DNA of 64,000 nt, from NCBI RefSeq assembly GCF_004345645.1, contig NZ_SLWS01000004.1:62001-126000 (forward strand), given 5' to 3'. Origin of the DNA: Actinocrispum wychmicini (GTDB lineage: Bacteria > Actinomycetota > Actinomycetes > Mycobacteriales > Pseudonocardiaceae). The translations under genes and the position numbers were made by a program. Position 1 is the stretch's first letter, and every line of letters begins with the position of its first letter. The notes below the pieces were generated by a model. That model worked only from the letters and a program-made list of their open reading frames with translations. It was not told where the DNA came from and searched no databases. Positions 8,285 through 19,300 of the stretch are shown here, piece after piece.

Positions 8285-11200
8285 GCATGGACTCGCTGTT
8301 CAACGTCGGGGAGTACGTTTCGGCGCACTACCTAGCCGAGGTCATGCCCAAGACGCTCAAGAGCGACAGGTTGCCGGCCTGGGCGAAGCGGGAGAAGGCA
8401 GGGGAGCCTTCCCCGCGTACGCAGCTGCGAGCGCTGCGGCAGCCGTTCTTCGCTGCTCGCGCACAACTTGACCAGGGTTCAGGACCGTTCTCTCCGAGTT
8501 GGCGCAGCGCGCTGGACGAGCTGCACTGCGAGAAAGTGCTGGCCAGCCTGGGGTTCGACGCCGTGACAGAGCCGATGACCATCACGGTGGAGCACAGCGG
8601 CGCCGAGCACGAGGTGGCGGTGCTGCATCACGAGCGGGACGTAGTCGTCATCGCATGCGGCTGGGCAACCGATCTCGACGCCGCATTAGACTCTGCTGGC
8701 GCCGGACGATTGCCGCAGCTGATCTCCTTGAGTTCGGGCAAGGAACTGGCGACCGGTGCCGATCTGGCATCGTTTCTGTTCGGTACGGAGAAGCCACCCC
8801 GATACGTGTTGATCCTGGTCGGCGCGATCGTGATCTTGGCCGATCGCCATGCCTGGAGCGAGGGCCGGTACCTCGCGGCGAACCTCGACACCGCACTGGG
8901 GCGCAACGACACCTCGCTGGCCGGCGAGCTCGACATCATTGCGGCGCTGTTCTCCGCTGAGGCGCTGCACTCCCCAGACAGCGGCGAGAACCCGCTCTCT
9001 TCGCTGGTTGACGCCGCGCAGAAACATGCCGTCGGCGTGAGCGATGACCTACGCACGGGTCTGCAGCGCTCGGTGGAGCTGATCGCCAACGAGGTGCTCG
9101 ACCGGATCCGGGACGCGAACGTCCAACCTGAGCAGCTTGACGACGTGCGAGCACTGGCCCGTACGTTGACCCGGGAGTCACTGCGCTACCTGTACCGGAT
9201 CTTGTTTCTGCTGTATGCCGAGGCGCGGCCAGAGCTGGGCGTGTTGCCCGCCGACTATCCGGAGTACGCCGAGGGGTACGGCATGGCGCGGCTCGGCGAG
9301 CTCGTCACGCATCCACTTGTCGATGAGGCCGCGTGTACCGGCTTCCACCTCTATGAGTCGCTCGACCTGCTGTTCAGTCGGGTCAACAAGGGCTACCGGC
9401 CGCGCTTGATGGGCGAGGGCTCGACCAGCGCTGACGAAGGAATCCGGTTCGAGCCGCTGAACTCTGATCTGTTTGGGCCCGAGCGGATCACGTTGATCGG
9501 CGTCGTGAAGCACCCGGACTGGGACGAGGACCAACCCGAAGCGGTGCCCGAGTACATCGACACGCGGCTGCGCAACGAGACCCTGCACCAGGTGTTGCAT
9601 CTGTTGATGATCGTGCGTGGCAAGAAAAAGGAGCGCGGCGGCTTCATCTCCTACGCCCAGCTCGGCATCAACCAGCTCGGCGCTGTATACGAGGGGCTGA
9701 TGTCCTACACGGGATTCATCGCCGCCGAGGAGTTGTACGAGGTTGCCAAGGGTGGCGACCCCTCGGGTGGTGGCTGGATGATTCCGGCGGCCAAGGCCGA
9801 TCAGTTTCAGGACAACGTCTTCGTCACTCGTGACGATGATGAGACTGGTGACAAGCGGCGGGTCCGCTACCCGGCAGGGTCCTTTGTGTACCGACTGGCC
9901 GGCCGCGATCGTCAGACCAGTGCCTCCTACTACACGCCCGAATCGCTGACCAAGGTCACCGTGCAGCTCGCGCTGAAGCAGCGGATCGAGGAGAACCCGG
10001 TACCCGTCAAGGCAAACGACCTGCTGCGCTGGCGGATCTGTGAGCCGGCGCTCGGCTCGGGTGCGTTCCTCAACGAGGCGATCAACCAGGTCGCCACTGA
10101 GTACCTTCGGCGGAAGAAGGAGGAACTCGACGAGGACATTCCGCTGGAGGAGTACGATACCAGGCTCCGACAGGTCAAGGCATATATCGCGCTGCACAAC
10201 GGCTACGGTGTCGATCTCAATGAGACCGCCGTCGAGTTGGCCGAAGTGTCGCTGTGGCTGAACGTCATGCACCCTGGTCTGGCCGCGCCCTGGTTCGGCC
10301 TGCATTTGCGACGAGGAAACTCGCTGATCGGCGCCAGCCGACGCTATTACTCCGCCGAACAACTTCCGCATGGCGACTGGCTACGGTCGAAGGACACGCT
10401 GCCTCCGACCGACCTTCCGTTCCGGGACGGCGCTCTCCCCGATCGTGCGGTGCATCAGTTTTTGCTGCCGGCGATTGGCTGGGGCGCTGTGGCAGGCGAG
10501 AAGGAAGCCCGCGCGCTCGCACCTGAAGCTGTCGCCCAACTTGCGGCTTGGCGTAAGAGGATCCATCACAAACCGAAGAAGGGCAAGCAGACCCAACGCC
10601 TGCAGGCCTTGGCCCGAAGGACAGAGTTCCTGTGGGACTTGGTGATCCAACGACTGGAGATCTCCGAGCGTGAGATCAGTCGCCGGATCGACGTGTGGGG
10701 CGCCGAAGAGCTGGACCATCCGCACGAGGCGGTGGACCGGCAGGAAGTCTACGACGACCTGCATGCTGAGGGAACGCCATACTGGCGACTGAAGACGCTG
10801 ATGAACACCTGGTGTGCGCTGTGGTTCTGGCCAGTGCACCAAGCAGGTCTGCTGAACGGCACCGCTTCGATCTACCCGGATTCGCGGCAGGTGGCCGAAC
10901 AGACTGAATCGGCCGAGCTCACCGAGCCCGCTGAGGCACCTGTGCCGGTGCCGTTTGCTGAACAGACGAGCCTGCTGCCCTTGATGCAGGAGTCGCTGTT
11001 CGGCGAGGCGAGCGAAGTCGAGGCACGTCCGTTCAAGCAGCCTCGCGCACCCAAGGTTCGTCGTCGTCCAGTGGTTCCGCTCTCTGGCCTCGATGACTGG
11101 CTGGAATTCGCCGAAGCCCTGCTGGGTACCAGCGATCTCGGCGAAGGGCACCTGTACAGCGATATCACGACCCTGCGTGAGCTTGACGAACTGGAGCACG

Positions 11201-13338
11201 ACCTGCCAAGCCAGATGGGCATGGACAACGAGTTCCTTTTGCCCCAACGGTTCCCATGGTTGAGCACGGTGGAGGACCTCGCCGAGCGGCACGGGTTCTT
11301 CCACTGGGAACTCGACTTCGCCCACATCTTCAAGGCCGGCGGCTTCGACCTGCAGCTTGGGAATCCACCTTGGGTCCGGCCGCGCTGGGAGGAAAACACC
11401 GTACTCGCGGAGCTGGACCCTTGGTTCAAGCTTGCCGAAAATCCTGCTGCGAGCGCGTGGAGGGATCGTAAATCTGCGGTGCTTTATGAGGTACGCGCAC
11501 AGCAGTTCTTCCTCAGTGAACTGGCAAGTCAGGTTGGTCTCGCTGAATACCTTGGGTCGCCGGCAACCTACGAGTTGCTTGTTGGAACCCAGCCAGACCT
11601 CTATCGAGCCTTCATGATCCGCACATGGGCTAACCTTGGTCTATGTGGCACCGCTGGGCTGCTACATCCAGATACCCACTTCGGTGGCGACAAGGAACGT
11701 CGACTTCGCGCGGAGGCTTACGCGCGATTGCGTGTGCACGGTGACTTTGTCAATGCAGGAAACAGGTTCTTCCCTCCGCCGGTAAATCGGAGCTCACATT
11801 TTGGACTACACGTCTACGGTAGATCGAAGAAGATTGGATTCTCGCACCTTAGTTGGCTCTTCGGAGCGTCCGTTCTCACCGACTCGCTCGCTGCTGATAC
11901 TAAGAGCGAAGATCGGTTGGTGGGCGTTCGGGTTGACGGTGCATGGGATGTCCAGGCGCACCGAAGCCGGGTCATTAACGTCGATCGTGAGATGTTGTCG
12001 GCATGGGCGAGACTCACCGGCGAGACGGGTATTCCGGTTGAACAGGCCAAGTTGCTGTATCCGGTCAGTCGGTCAGAGGATGAGGCGATCGTCACACTGG
12101 GCGGATTCGGGTGCAGGCTAGCCGATGTGGAGCCGAGGATAAGTCGTGGTTATGACGAGGCGAATGCAAAGAAGGATGGCCTGATTGAATGGTGGATCGG
12201 TCAGTCGGACGACTGGTCGGATGTGATCCTCAAAGGCCCACAACTCGGTGTTGCGACGCCGTTTTTCAAGCAGCCGCCGAACACGGGAACGGGTGCACGT
12301 CCGCAAGACTTGACCGAGCTCCCTGTCGATGCGGTGCCGGGCACGAGCTATCGCTGCATCGAGCAACCTGACGGGGCTGCGATAGCTCAAGATCGTTGGG
12401 TGGATCATCGAGCGCTCGCCGAGCTGTTGGCTTCAGCGCAGGCGGTCGAGAAGGCTCGGTTCGCTGTGGCTGAGCAATATGATCTCCTGCTGGCAGAGGT
12501 TACGGATGAGCAGATCGAGGCCCACCTTCGGGAGCTATCCAAGCGACCGTATACTGACTTCTATCGTGTGGCTTGGCGTCGCAGAATCGCGGACGATACA
12601 GATCGTAGCCTTTTTGCCGCATTAATCCCGCCGGGCCCAGCTCATGTCCATGCAGTGCACTCCATGGCGTTGTCGGATAATCGGGAGACTGCGCTAACCG
12701 CCGGGTTCTGGGCAGCAATGCCGTTGGACTATCTGTTGCGGGCCACGGCAACGAAGGACTTGCAACCGGGTGCGGCACGGTTCATGCCTGCTTCGAGTGC
12801 CGACCATGTCCTGGCTTCAGGGCTGCTACTTAGAACGCTACGGTTGAACTGCCTGACTGCGGCCTATGCTCCATTGTGGACAGAGCTGTTCGACATCGCC
12901 TGGCCGAATGAGCAATGGGCGGCCACCTGGCCAGGGTTGGCGCCGCTAGGCAAGGTGACCGGTGAATGGGGTTCGAACACTCCATTGCGTACCGAGCGGG
13001 AGCGTCGAGCCGCATTGGTTGAGGTTGACGCACTGGTTGCAGTATGGCTGGGGCTGACCGCGAATCATTTGGAGGCGATCTACCGGTCTCGCTACCCGAT
13101 TCTGTCCGACTACGAAGATGTCACGTGGTTCGACGCTGACGGTAGAAAGATTGCTGGAAACTGGAACACCTTCGGCCACGGTCAAACCAAGGAGCACTAC
13201 CAGCAGTTGATGGCGTACCTGGAGGACAGTGAGCCGCCGCCGACGGGGTACAGGCCGCCGTTCTACAAGGCGGACCGGGTCGCTGAGATGCAGCTGGCTC
13301 ACGCGGTGTTCAGCAAGCGGTTGGAGGAATCTCGATGA
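8281..13338 (+). CDS. Giant N6-adenine DNA methylase, DrmMI/Eco57I-like
   Basis: The 1685-aa protein has the AdoMet-binding motif EPALGSGAF near residue 588 and the catalytic NPPW motif near 1025 (gamma-type amino-methylase, expected product N6-methyladenine). More than 400 residues separate the two motifs, an unusually long insertion. The N-terminal 500 residues show no catalytic motif I recognise. It starts with GTG 8281 inside the SNF2 stop (GTGA overlap) and overlaps the helicase gene by ATGA at its end, so translation is coupled. It probably marks self DNA so that the linked helicase/nuclease proteins act on unmodified phage DNA, as in DISARM; that role is inferred. Confidence 0.85.
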   Translation: MSMDSLFNVGEYVSAHYLAEVMPKTLKSDRLPAWAKREKAGEPSPRTQLRALRQPFFAARAQLDQGSGPFSPSWRSALDELHCEKVLASLGFDAVTEPMTITVEHSGAEHEVAVLHHERDVVVIACGWATDLDAALDSAGAGRLPQLISLSSGKELATGADLASFLFGTEKPPRYVLILVGAIVILADRHAWSEGRYLAANLDTALGRNDTSLAGELDIIAALFSAEALHSPDSGENPLSSLVDAAQKHAVGVSDDLRTGLQRSVELIANEVLDRIRDANVQPEQLDDVRALARTLTRESLRYLYRILFLLYAEARPELGVLPADYPEYAEGYGMARLGELVTHPLVDEAACTGFHLYESLDLLFSRVNKGYRPRLMGEGSTSADEGIRFEPLNSDLFGPERITLIGVVKHPDWDEDQPEAVPEYIDTRLRNETLHQVLHLLMIVRGKKKERGGFISYAQLGINQLGAVYEGLMSYTGFIAAEELYEVAKGGDPSGGGWMIPAAKADQFQDNVFVTRDDDETGDKRRVRYPAGSFVYRLAGRDRQTSASYYTPESLTKVTVQLALKQRIEENPVPVKANDLLRWRICEPALGSGAFLNEAINQVATEYLRRKKEELDEDIPLEEYDTRLRQVKAYIALHNGYGVDLNETAVELAEVSLWLNVMHPGLAAPWFGLHLRRGNSLIGASRRYYSAEQLPHGDWLRSKDTLPPTDLPFRDGALPDRAVHQFLLPAIGWGAVAGEKEARALAPEAVAQLAAWRKRIHHKPKKGKQTQRLQALARRTEFLWDLVIQRLEISEREISRRIDVWGAEELDHPHEAVDRQEVYDDLHAEGTPYWRLKTLMNTWCALWFWPVHQAGLLNGTASIYPDSRQVAEQTESAELTEPAEAPVPVPFAEQTSLLPLMQESLFGEASEVEARPFKQPRAPKVRRRPVVPLSGLDDWLEFAEALLGTSDLGEGHLYSDITTLRELDELEHDLPSQMGMDNEFLLPQRFPWLSTVEDLAERHGFFHWELDFAHIFKAGGFDLQLGNPPWVRPRWEENTVLAELDPWFKLAENPAASAWRDRKSAVLYEVRAQQFFLSELASQVGLAEYLGSPATYELLVGTQPDLYRAFMIRTWANLGLCGTAGLLHPDTHFGGDKERRLRAEAYARLRVHGDFVNAGNRFFPPPVNRSSHFGLHVYGRSKKIGFSHLSWLFGASVLTDSLAADTKSEDRLVGVRVDGAWDVQAHRSRVINVDREMLSAWARLTGETGIPVEQAKLLYPVSRSEDEAIVTLGGFGCRLADVEPRISRGYDEANAKKDGLIEWWIGQSDDWSDVILKGPQLGVATPFFKQPPNTGTGARPQDLTELPVDAVPGTSYRCIEQPDGAAIAQDRWVDHRALAELLASAQAVEKARFAVAEQYDLLLAEVTDEQIEAHLRELSKRPYTDFYRVAWRRRIADDTDRSLFAALIPPGPAHVHAVHSMALSDNRETALTAGFWAAMPLDYLLRATATKDLQPGAARFMPASSADHVLASGLLLRTLRLNCLTAAYAPLWTELFDIAWPNEQWAATWPGLAPLGKVTGEWGSNTPLRTERERRAALVEVDALVAVWLGLTANHLEAIYRSRYPILSDYEDVTWFDADGRKIAGNWNTFGHGQTKEHYQQLMAYLEDSEPPPTGYRPPFYKADRVAEMQLAHAVFSKRLEESR

Positions 13339-16300
13339 GGCCAACGCTTGCTGCCGACGAACTGCGGCGCAACATCACACAGTACCTGACCACAACCTTC
13401 GCGCTCGACGACGACACGACCCGCGCGGCGCTGGAACGGTTCTTCACCGATCCGACCGACGGCATCTTCCGCGGCCCCTACCTGCGTATCCGCACTCCGT
13501 TCCGGGAAGCCGATAGCGGCTGGCGCAAGCACTTGGACTGGTTTCCACCGGGGTTCACGCCGTACCGGCACCAGGCCGAGGCGTTCAAGCGGCTGTCCAC
13601 ACGACGAGGTCCTGCCCAGCCAACGCTGATCACCACGGGTACAGGCTCGGGCAAGACTGAGTCGTTCCTGATCCCAATTCTCGACCACTGCGCACGTGCC
13701 CGCCGCAACGGGCAGGCCGGCGTCAAAGCGATCCTGCTGTACCCGATGAACGCGCTTGCCACCGACCAGGCGCTGCGCATCGGCGACAGCTTGCAGGATC
13801 CGGCGCTCGCCGGAGTCACCGCGGGCCTCTACATCGGTGACACCTCGGAGACCGAGTTCCCCAAAGTGCTCACCGGGCGCAGCGAGATCCGACGGGCGCG
13901 GCCGGACATCCTGATCACCAACTACAAGATGCTCGACCTGTTGCTGCAACGCGAGGACGACCTACGGCTATGGGAAGACGCCGCCCCGGCATACGTTGTG
14001 GTTGACGAGTTCCACACGTACGACGGCGCGCAGGGGACCGATGTCGCCATGCTGCTGCGCCGCCTGGCCGCCGCCCTGGGTGTTTCCGAGCCGGGTCGCC
14101 CACTGGGCAGCATCTGCCCGGTCGCGACCTCCGCCACTCTTGCCAGCAACGACGCCACCGATCTTGACGCGCGAACCCAACTGCTGTCCGTGGCGGGTCA
14201 GGTGTTCGGCACTCCATTCACCGACGCTGCCGTCATCGGTGAGGATCGACTGACTGTTGAGGAGTTCGTCCCTGACAAGGAGATGGACTACCACCTCCCG
14301 GTGCCCAGTCCGCAGGAGCTCGCCGCTCTGCCTGACCCCGCAGACGATCCAGCGGCACTGGAACAGATCAGTGTTGCCGTGCTGGGCGAGCCGATCACGG
14401 ACCCCGCCGAGTTGGGCGCCCGGTTGCGCCGACACATCCTCACGTCGGCGGTGCTGGCGGTGCTGTCCGAACGACCCGCCGACCTCGACGAAATGCTTGC
14501 CCGCTTGCCGCGTAACGGCGTGTACGCCTGGGGTGCCGCCGTGCGCACTCATCCCAGGGCCGCGGCGACCGCCCTGGCACGATTCGTAGCACTGCTCTCG
14601 CATGCACGCGATGCCCGCAACCCGCAGCGACCGCTGGTCAATGTCGAGGCCCACCTTTGGGTTAGGGCCGTTACCCGGCTCTTGCGTGAAGTCAGCGGTA
14701 CCCCTGCATTCCTGTGGTCAGATGACCGACCGGAGCCTGATTCCGGCGGCAACACCGTGTACGCCGTGGGTGATGACGACGAGGCCCGCACTATGGTCGT
14801 CCGGCAGCCAGGTCGCTATCTCCCCGCCGTGTACTGCCGCCACTGCGGCCGCTCAGGGTGGATGGCCATCTCGCCGGAAGCCAACCCAACCGAGCTGATC
14901 ACCAAGCTGGACCGGATCTATCGGGCGAATTTCACGACCGACCGGAGGCGGCAACGCCCCCTGATGTACGCGACCGAGGCCGAATTGGCCCATGTTGGCG
15001 CCGACACATCGGTGTACGTGCTCGACCCCAACGGCGACCGACTCCGCCCCATCGACCCGGTCCGCGACCTCACTCCGGCTGGTTTTGTCGGCGCTCCGAT
15101 ACTGGCCGACATGCGCACGGACCAAGCAGCCGACGAAGCCGCCGCGGACGGAGTCTGCCCCGCATGTGGGATGAAGAACGGCATCCTGTTCCTCGGCGCC
15201 GGCTTGGCGACGCTGGCATCCGTCGCGATCACCGAACTGTTCACCGGCGGTGAACTGGCAGCCGGCGAGCGTAAGACGTTGCTGTTCAACGACTCCGTGC
15301 AGGACGCCGCACACCGCGCGGGGTTCGTCGCTGACCGCGCGTACACCTTCTCGCTGCGTGCCCTGCTCACCAGCCAGATCAGGGAGGACGCCCCGAAGGC
15401 GCTCAACGACCTGCTTGCCGACCTGCTTGGCGCGGCCACCGAAGCACAGACGCTGGCCGCGGTTGTGCCGCCCGACCTGCACAGCCAGCCCGGTGTCCAC
15501 GAGCTGCTTTCCGGCGCCCCGGTGTCGCCCGCCACCTGGGAGCTGATCGGCGAGCGGTTGGCCTTCGCGGCGATCTGCGAGTTCGGCCTGCGTTCCCGCC
15601 AAGGCCGCACCCTGGAACTGACCCGTACCGCCGCGATCGAGGTCGCGATCCCGGAACCCCATCGGATAGCTGGCCTGGCCAAGGATATCCACCAGGGGTT
15701 GGCCGGGCAGATCGTCCTCGCCCCGGCAACTCCGCTGCCGGACCTCGATCGCTACCTCACCTTCGTGCACGGGTTACTTCAGCGGCTGCGCACCTCGGGA
15801 GCGATCAAGCACCACTGGCTCGACAGGTACATTCACAATGGCGGTGTGCGACGCTGGCTCATCTGGGGCGGGCGCAGCCCGGGGATGCCTGCATTTCCCA
15901 AAGGCGTGTCGGCGCCGACGTTCCTACTTCAGCAGGCACGAGGCAGGAGTGGGTTCGACTTCGGGGGTGCGCCTGGTAGTTGGTACGTCGATTGGGCGAT
16001 CCGGTGTCTCGGGATCCCGAGGGCCACGGCTCCGGCTTACTTCGCCGAGTTGCTGCCCGCACTCGCCGGCGCGGGGGTGATCGCGGCGCACACCACCGAG
16101 CATGACGACCGCGTGTTCGGCCTGCTCCCAGGTCATCTTCACGTTCAGCTGATCTCTGACGACCTGCTCGCCGACGCGGTGCTCGTCTGCGATGGATGTC
16201 ACCGCTACCAGCCGCTGTTTCCTGGCAACGAGCTTGTCTGGCATGACAAGCCGTGTCCGCGATTCCGATGCACCGGTACCTTGCGGTCGGCCGGCACTCG

Positions 16301-19300
16301 CGCGGGACGGGACTTCCAGATCGACTACTACCGACAGCTGTACCGCAATGCCGGGCCCTACCAAGTGGTTGCCGCGGAACACACCGGCATGCTGTCTCGG
16401 GGCCAGCGGGAACGGGTCGAGGAGGGGTTCCGGACTCGCGCCGCCTACACAGACCCCAATGTCCTGTCGGCGACGCCAACCCTGGAGCTGGGCATCGACA
16501 TCGGCGACCTGTCCGCGGTGATCTTGGCCTCGCTACCCCGACGGCCTGCGAACTACGTGCAGCGCGTTGGCCGCGCCGGTCGTCGGACCGGCAATGCGCT
16601 GCTGCTCACCTTGATCGGGCGCCGACCCCGTGACCTGTACTACCTCGCCGACCCCCTCGAGATGATCGCCGGCAGCATCACCCCGCCCGGCTGCTACCTA
16701 GCCGCGGTGGAGATCCTGCACCGCCAGTACCTTGCCCATCTGGTGGACTCCGCGGCGCGGGGAAGGCTGCCCGGAGTTCTGCCGATGCCGAGGCGGACCT
16801 CCCAGTTGTTCGGCGATTCGGGTTGGCTCGCCGAGCTGGTGACCGCGGCCGTCGAACGGGCCGATGAACTCGTCGCCGGGTTCCTCGCACTCTTCCCACT
16901 CCACCCCGATGACGAAGTGGGCCACCAGGCGCACAGTGCGCTGCGTGAGTTCGCCACCACCGGCTTGAAAAAGAAGGTCGCCGATGCCGGGGCGAGCTTC
17001 ACCCGCCGAATGGATGACCTGCGGGCGACACTGCGGTCCATTGAGGAAGCGATGTCCGGCCTGGTCGCACAGGACTCCGAACATGCCCAGTTGCAACGGG
17101 AACTCAATGCTGAGCGAGCCCAGATCAGACGCCGCGTCAACGACATCGGTGTGCGCGCCGACGCGCACAGCACCTTGGTCGAACTTGGCCTCCTGCCCAA
17201 CTACTCCCTGATCGACAGTAGAACCAAGCTGGAAGCGACGCTGACGTGGCAGCAGGTGAGCGAGGCCGATCAGACGAGCTACCACAGCGAGTTGCGCGAG
17301 TACGACCGAGCCGGTGAGCTCGCGCTGACCGAACTCGCTCCCGGCAACACGTTCTATGTCAATGGATACAAGCACAAGATCACTGGATTGGATGTCGGTT
17401 CCGAAGCCCGGCCACTGTGGCAGGTGTGGCGGCTGTGCCCGGACTGCGGGCACGTGCGAACCCATCGCGCAACCGAGGACACCAGCCCCTGCCAGCGTTG
17501 TCACAGCAGTGCCATCGCCGATCAAGGCAGCGTGCACAAGGTCCTGGCGCCCCAGCGAGTCGTCGCCAGGGACCGCCGCGAGGACGTCCGGGTCAGCGAT
17601 GACTCCGATGACCGCGATCGGATGTACTACGAGGTCGCTCCGGCGGTGGACATCGAAACCAGGCACCTCGCGCCGGGGGCATGGCGACACGAGAGCATCA
17701 CATTCGGTGTGGACTTCACTCGTCGGGCCGTGATCAGGCAGTTCAATCTCGGCCGGCAGCGTTTCGACGTCCAGCCAACCGGATCGGTGGCCGGCGAGCA
17801 GGTCCGCATCACCGGATTCGGGGTGTGTCCGAAATGCGGGTACGCGACTCCCGAGGACCCCGGCCAGCTTGCCGCCACGTCGATCAGCGACAACCCCCAC
17901 CGCCCGTGGTGCCCACGCAAACGCAATCCGAAGGCCGGCTTCGACGAGCGGCTCATCCTCGTGCACGAGCTGGCCACCGAGGCCATCCGCATCCTGCTAC
18001 CGGCGGTCACGATCATGGTGGACGAGCGCCGAACCTCATTCGCCGCGGCGCTTCGGGCAGGTATCGCCGCCCACTACCGAGGCAATCCCGAGCACCTCAA
18101 GGTCACCAAGGCGTCGATGCCCGACCAGGAAACCGGAGAACGACGCAGGTTCCTGGTGCTCTACGACAGCTTGCCAGGGGGCACTGGCTACCTGCACCGC
18201 CTGGCCACGCCGCAGGCGTTTCACGAGGTGCTGGAGGTCGCCCGCACTGTGATCAACAGCTGCGTGTGCGTCGAGCAGGGCAAGCCCGCGTGCCATCGGT
18301 GCCTGTTGGCCCACGTGCCAGCCGAGGAACATCCCTTGGTGAGCCGGTCTGAAGCCCTGCGCATGCTCGATGACCTGCTCGGTCCGGACGGCGCGGCCTT
18401 TGTGGTTCGCGATGTCGCTGATGCCGCGGCGATCCCGTTGTCGAGGCAGGTTGACAGCGAGCTGGAGAACCAGTTCGTCGAGGGGCTGCGCGCCTGGTGC
18501 AACAACCCGCGGACACCCGGCAGCCTGGGGCCGGTGACAGAGGTGGACGGCAAGGAGATGCTGGATCTCCGGGTCGACTCGCCGGATCGCACCCGTGTCA
18601 CCCATTGGCAGGTCGAGCTCCAGCACAACTTTGAAGACCAGATCCCTGACGTGATGTTCTCCCGGCTCGATGGGCCGCCGCTGCGTATCGCGGTGTACCT
18701 CGACGGGTACCGCTACCACGCCAGCATCGACAAGAACCGGATTGCCGCAGACGCGCGCAAGCGGATGCGATTGCGGGCCGACGGGATGTTCGTCTTTCAA
18801 TTGACCTGGGACGACGTGACCAACCTGGCCGGTGACCACCACGCCGATCATGCCTGGCAGCCATACCTGGGCTCGGCACAACACGTCGCCCGGCAGCGCT
18901 ATCAACAGCTCGGTGGACGTGGGGAGGAACTCGATGAGCTCATCTGGACCAACCCGATGCAGACGCTGCTAGCTTTCCTTGGCGATCCCGACGCCGATCG
19001 GTGGCGATTGAGCGCGGAAGCCGTGCTGACCGGACTGCTGGCGCACGAGCCCAGCCGGCGGGAACTTGTCACCACCAATTCCGATGGCGCGCCGGAGCGG
19101 CTCCGTGCCGCGCTTCATGGCGAGGCGGTGCCCGCATCGGTCGAAGGCATGATCACTGTGATTCGACACGTGGACGGCATGGGCTGCCGGGTTGTCGTCG
19201 CCGTCGATCGGCGTGACCCGACAGCGCCGGTGCTCAGCGGGTTCACCGTGCTCGACGATCGCACCGGCACCATCGAGGCCGACCAGGAGGCCCATCGGCG

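Noticed and set aside
8686..10371. Long minus-strand frames inside the methylase gene
   Set aside because: Shadows of the plus-strand gene; no motif and wrong third-position composition.
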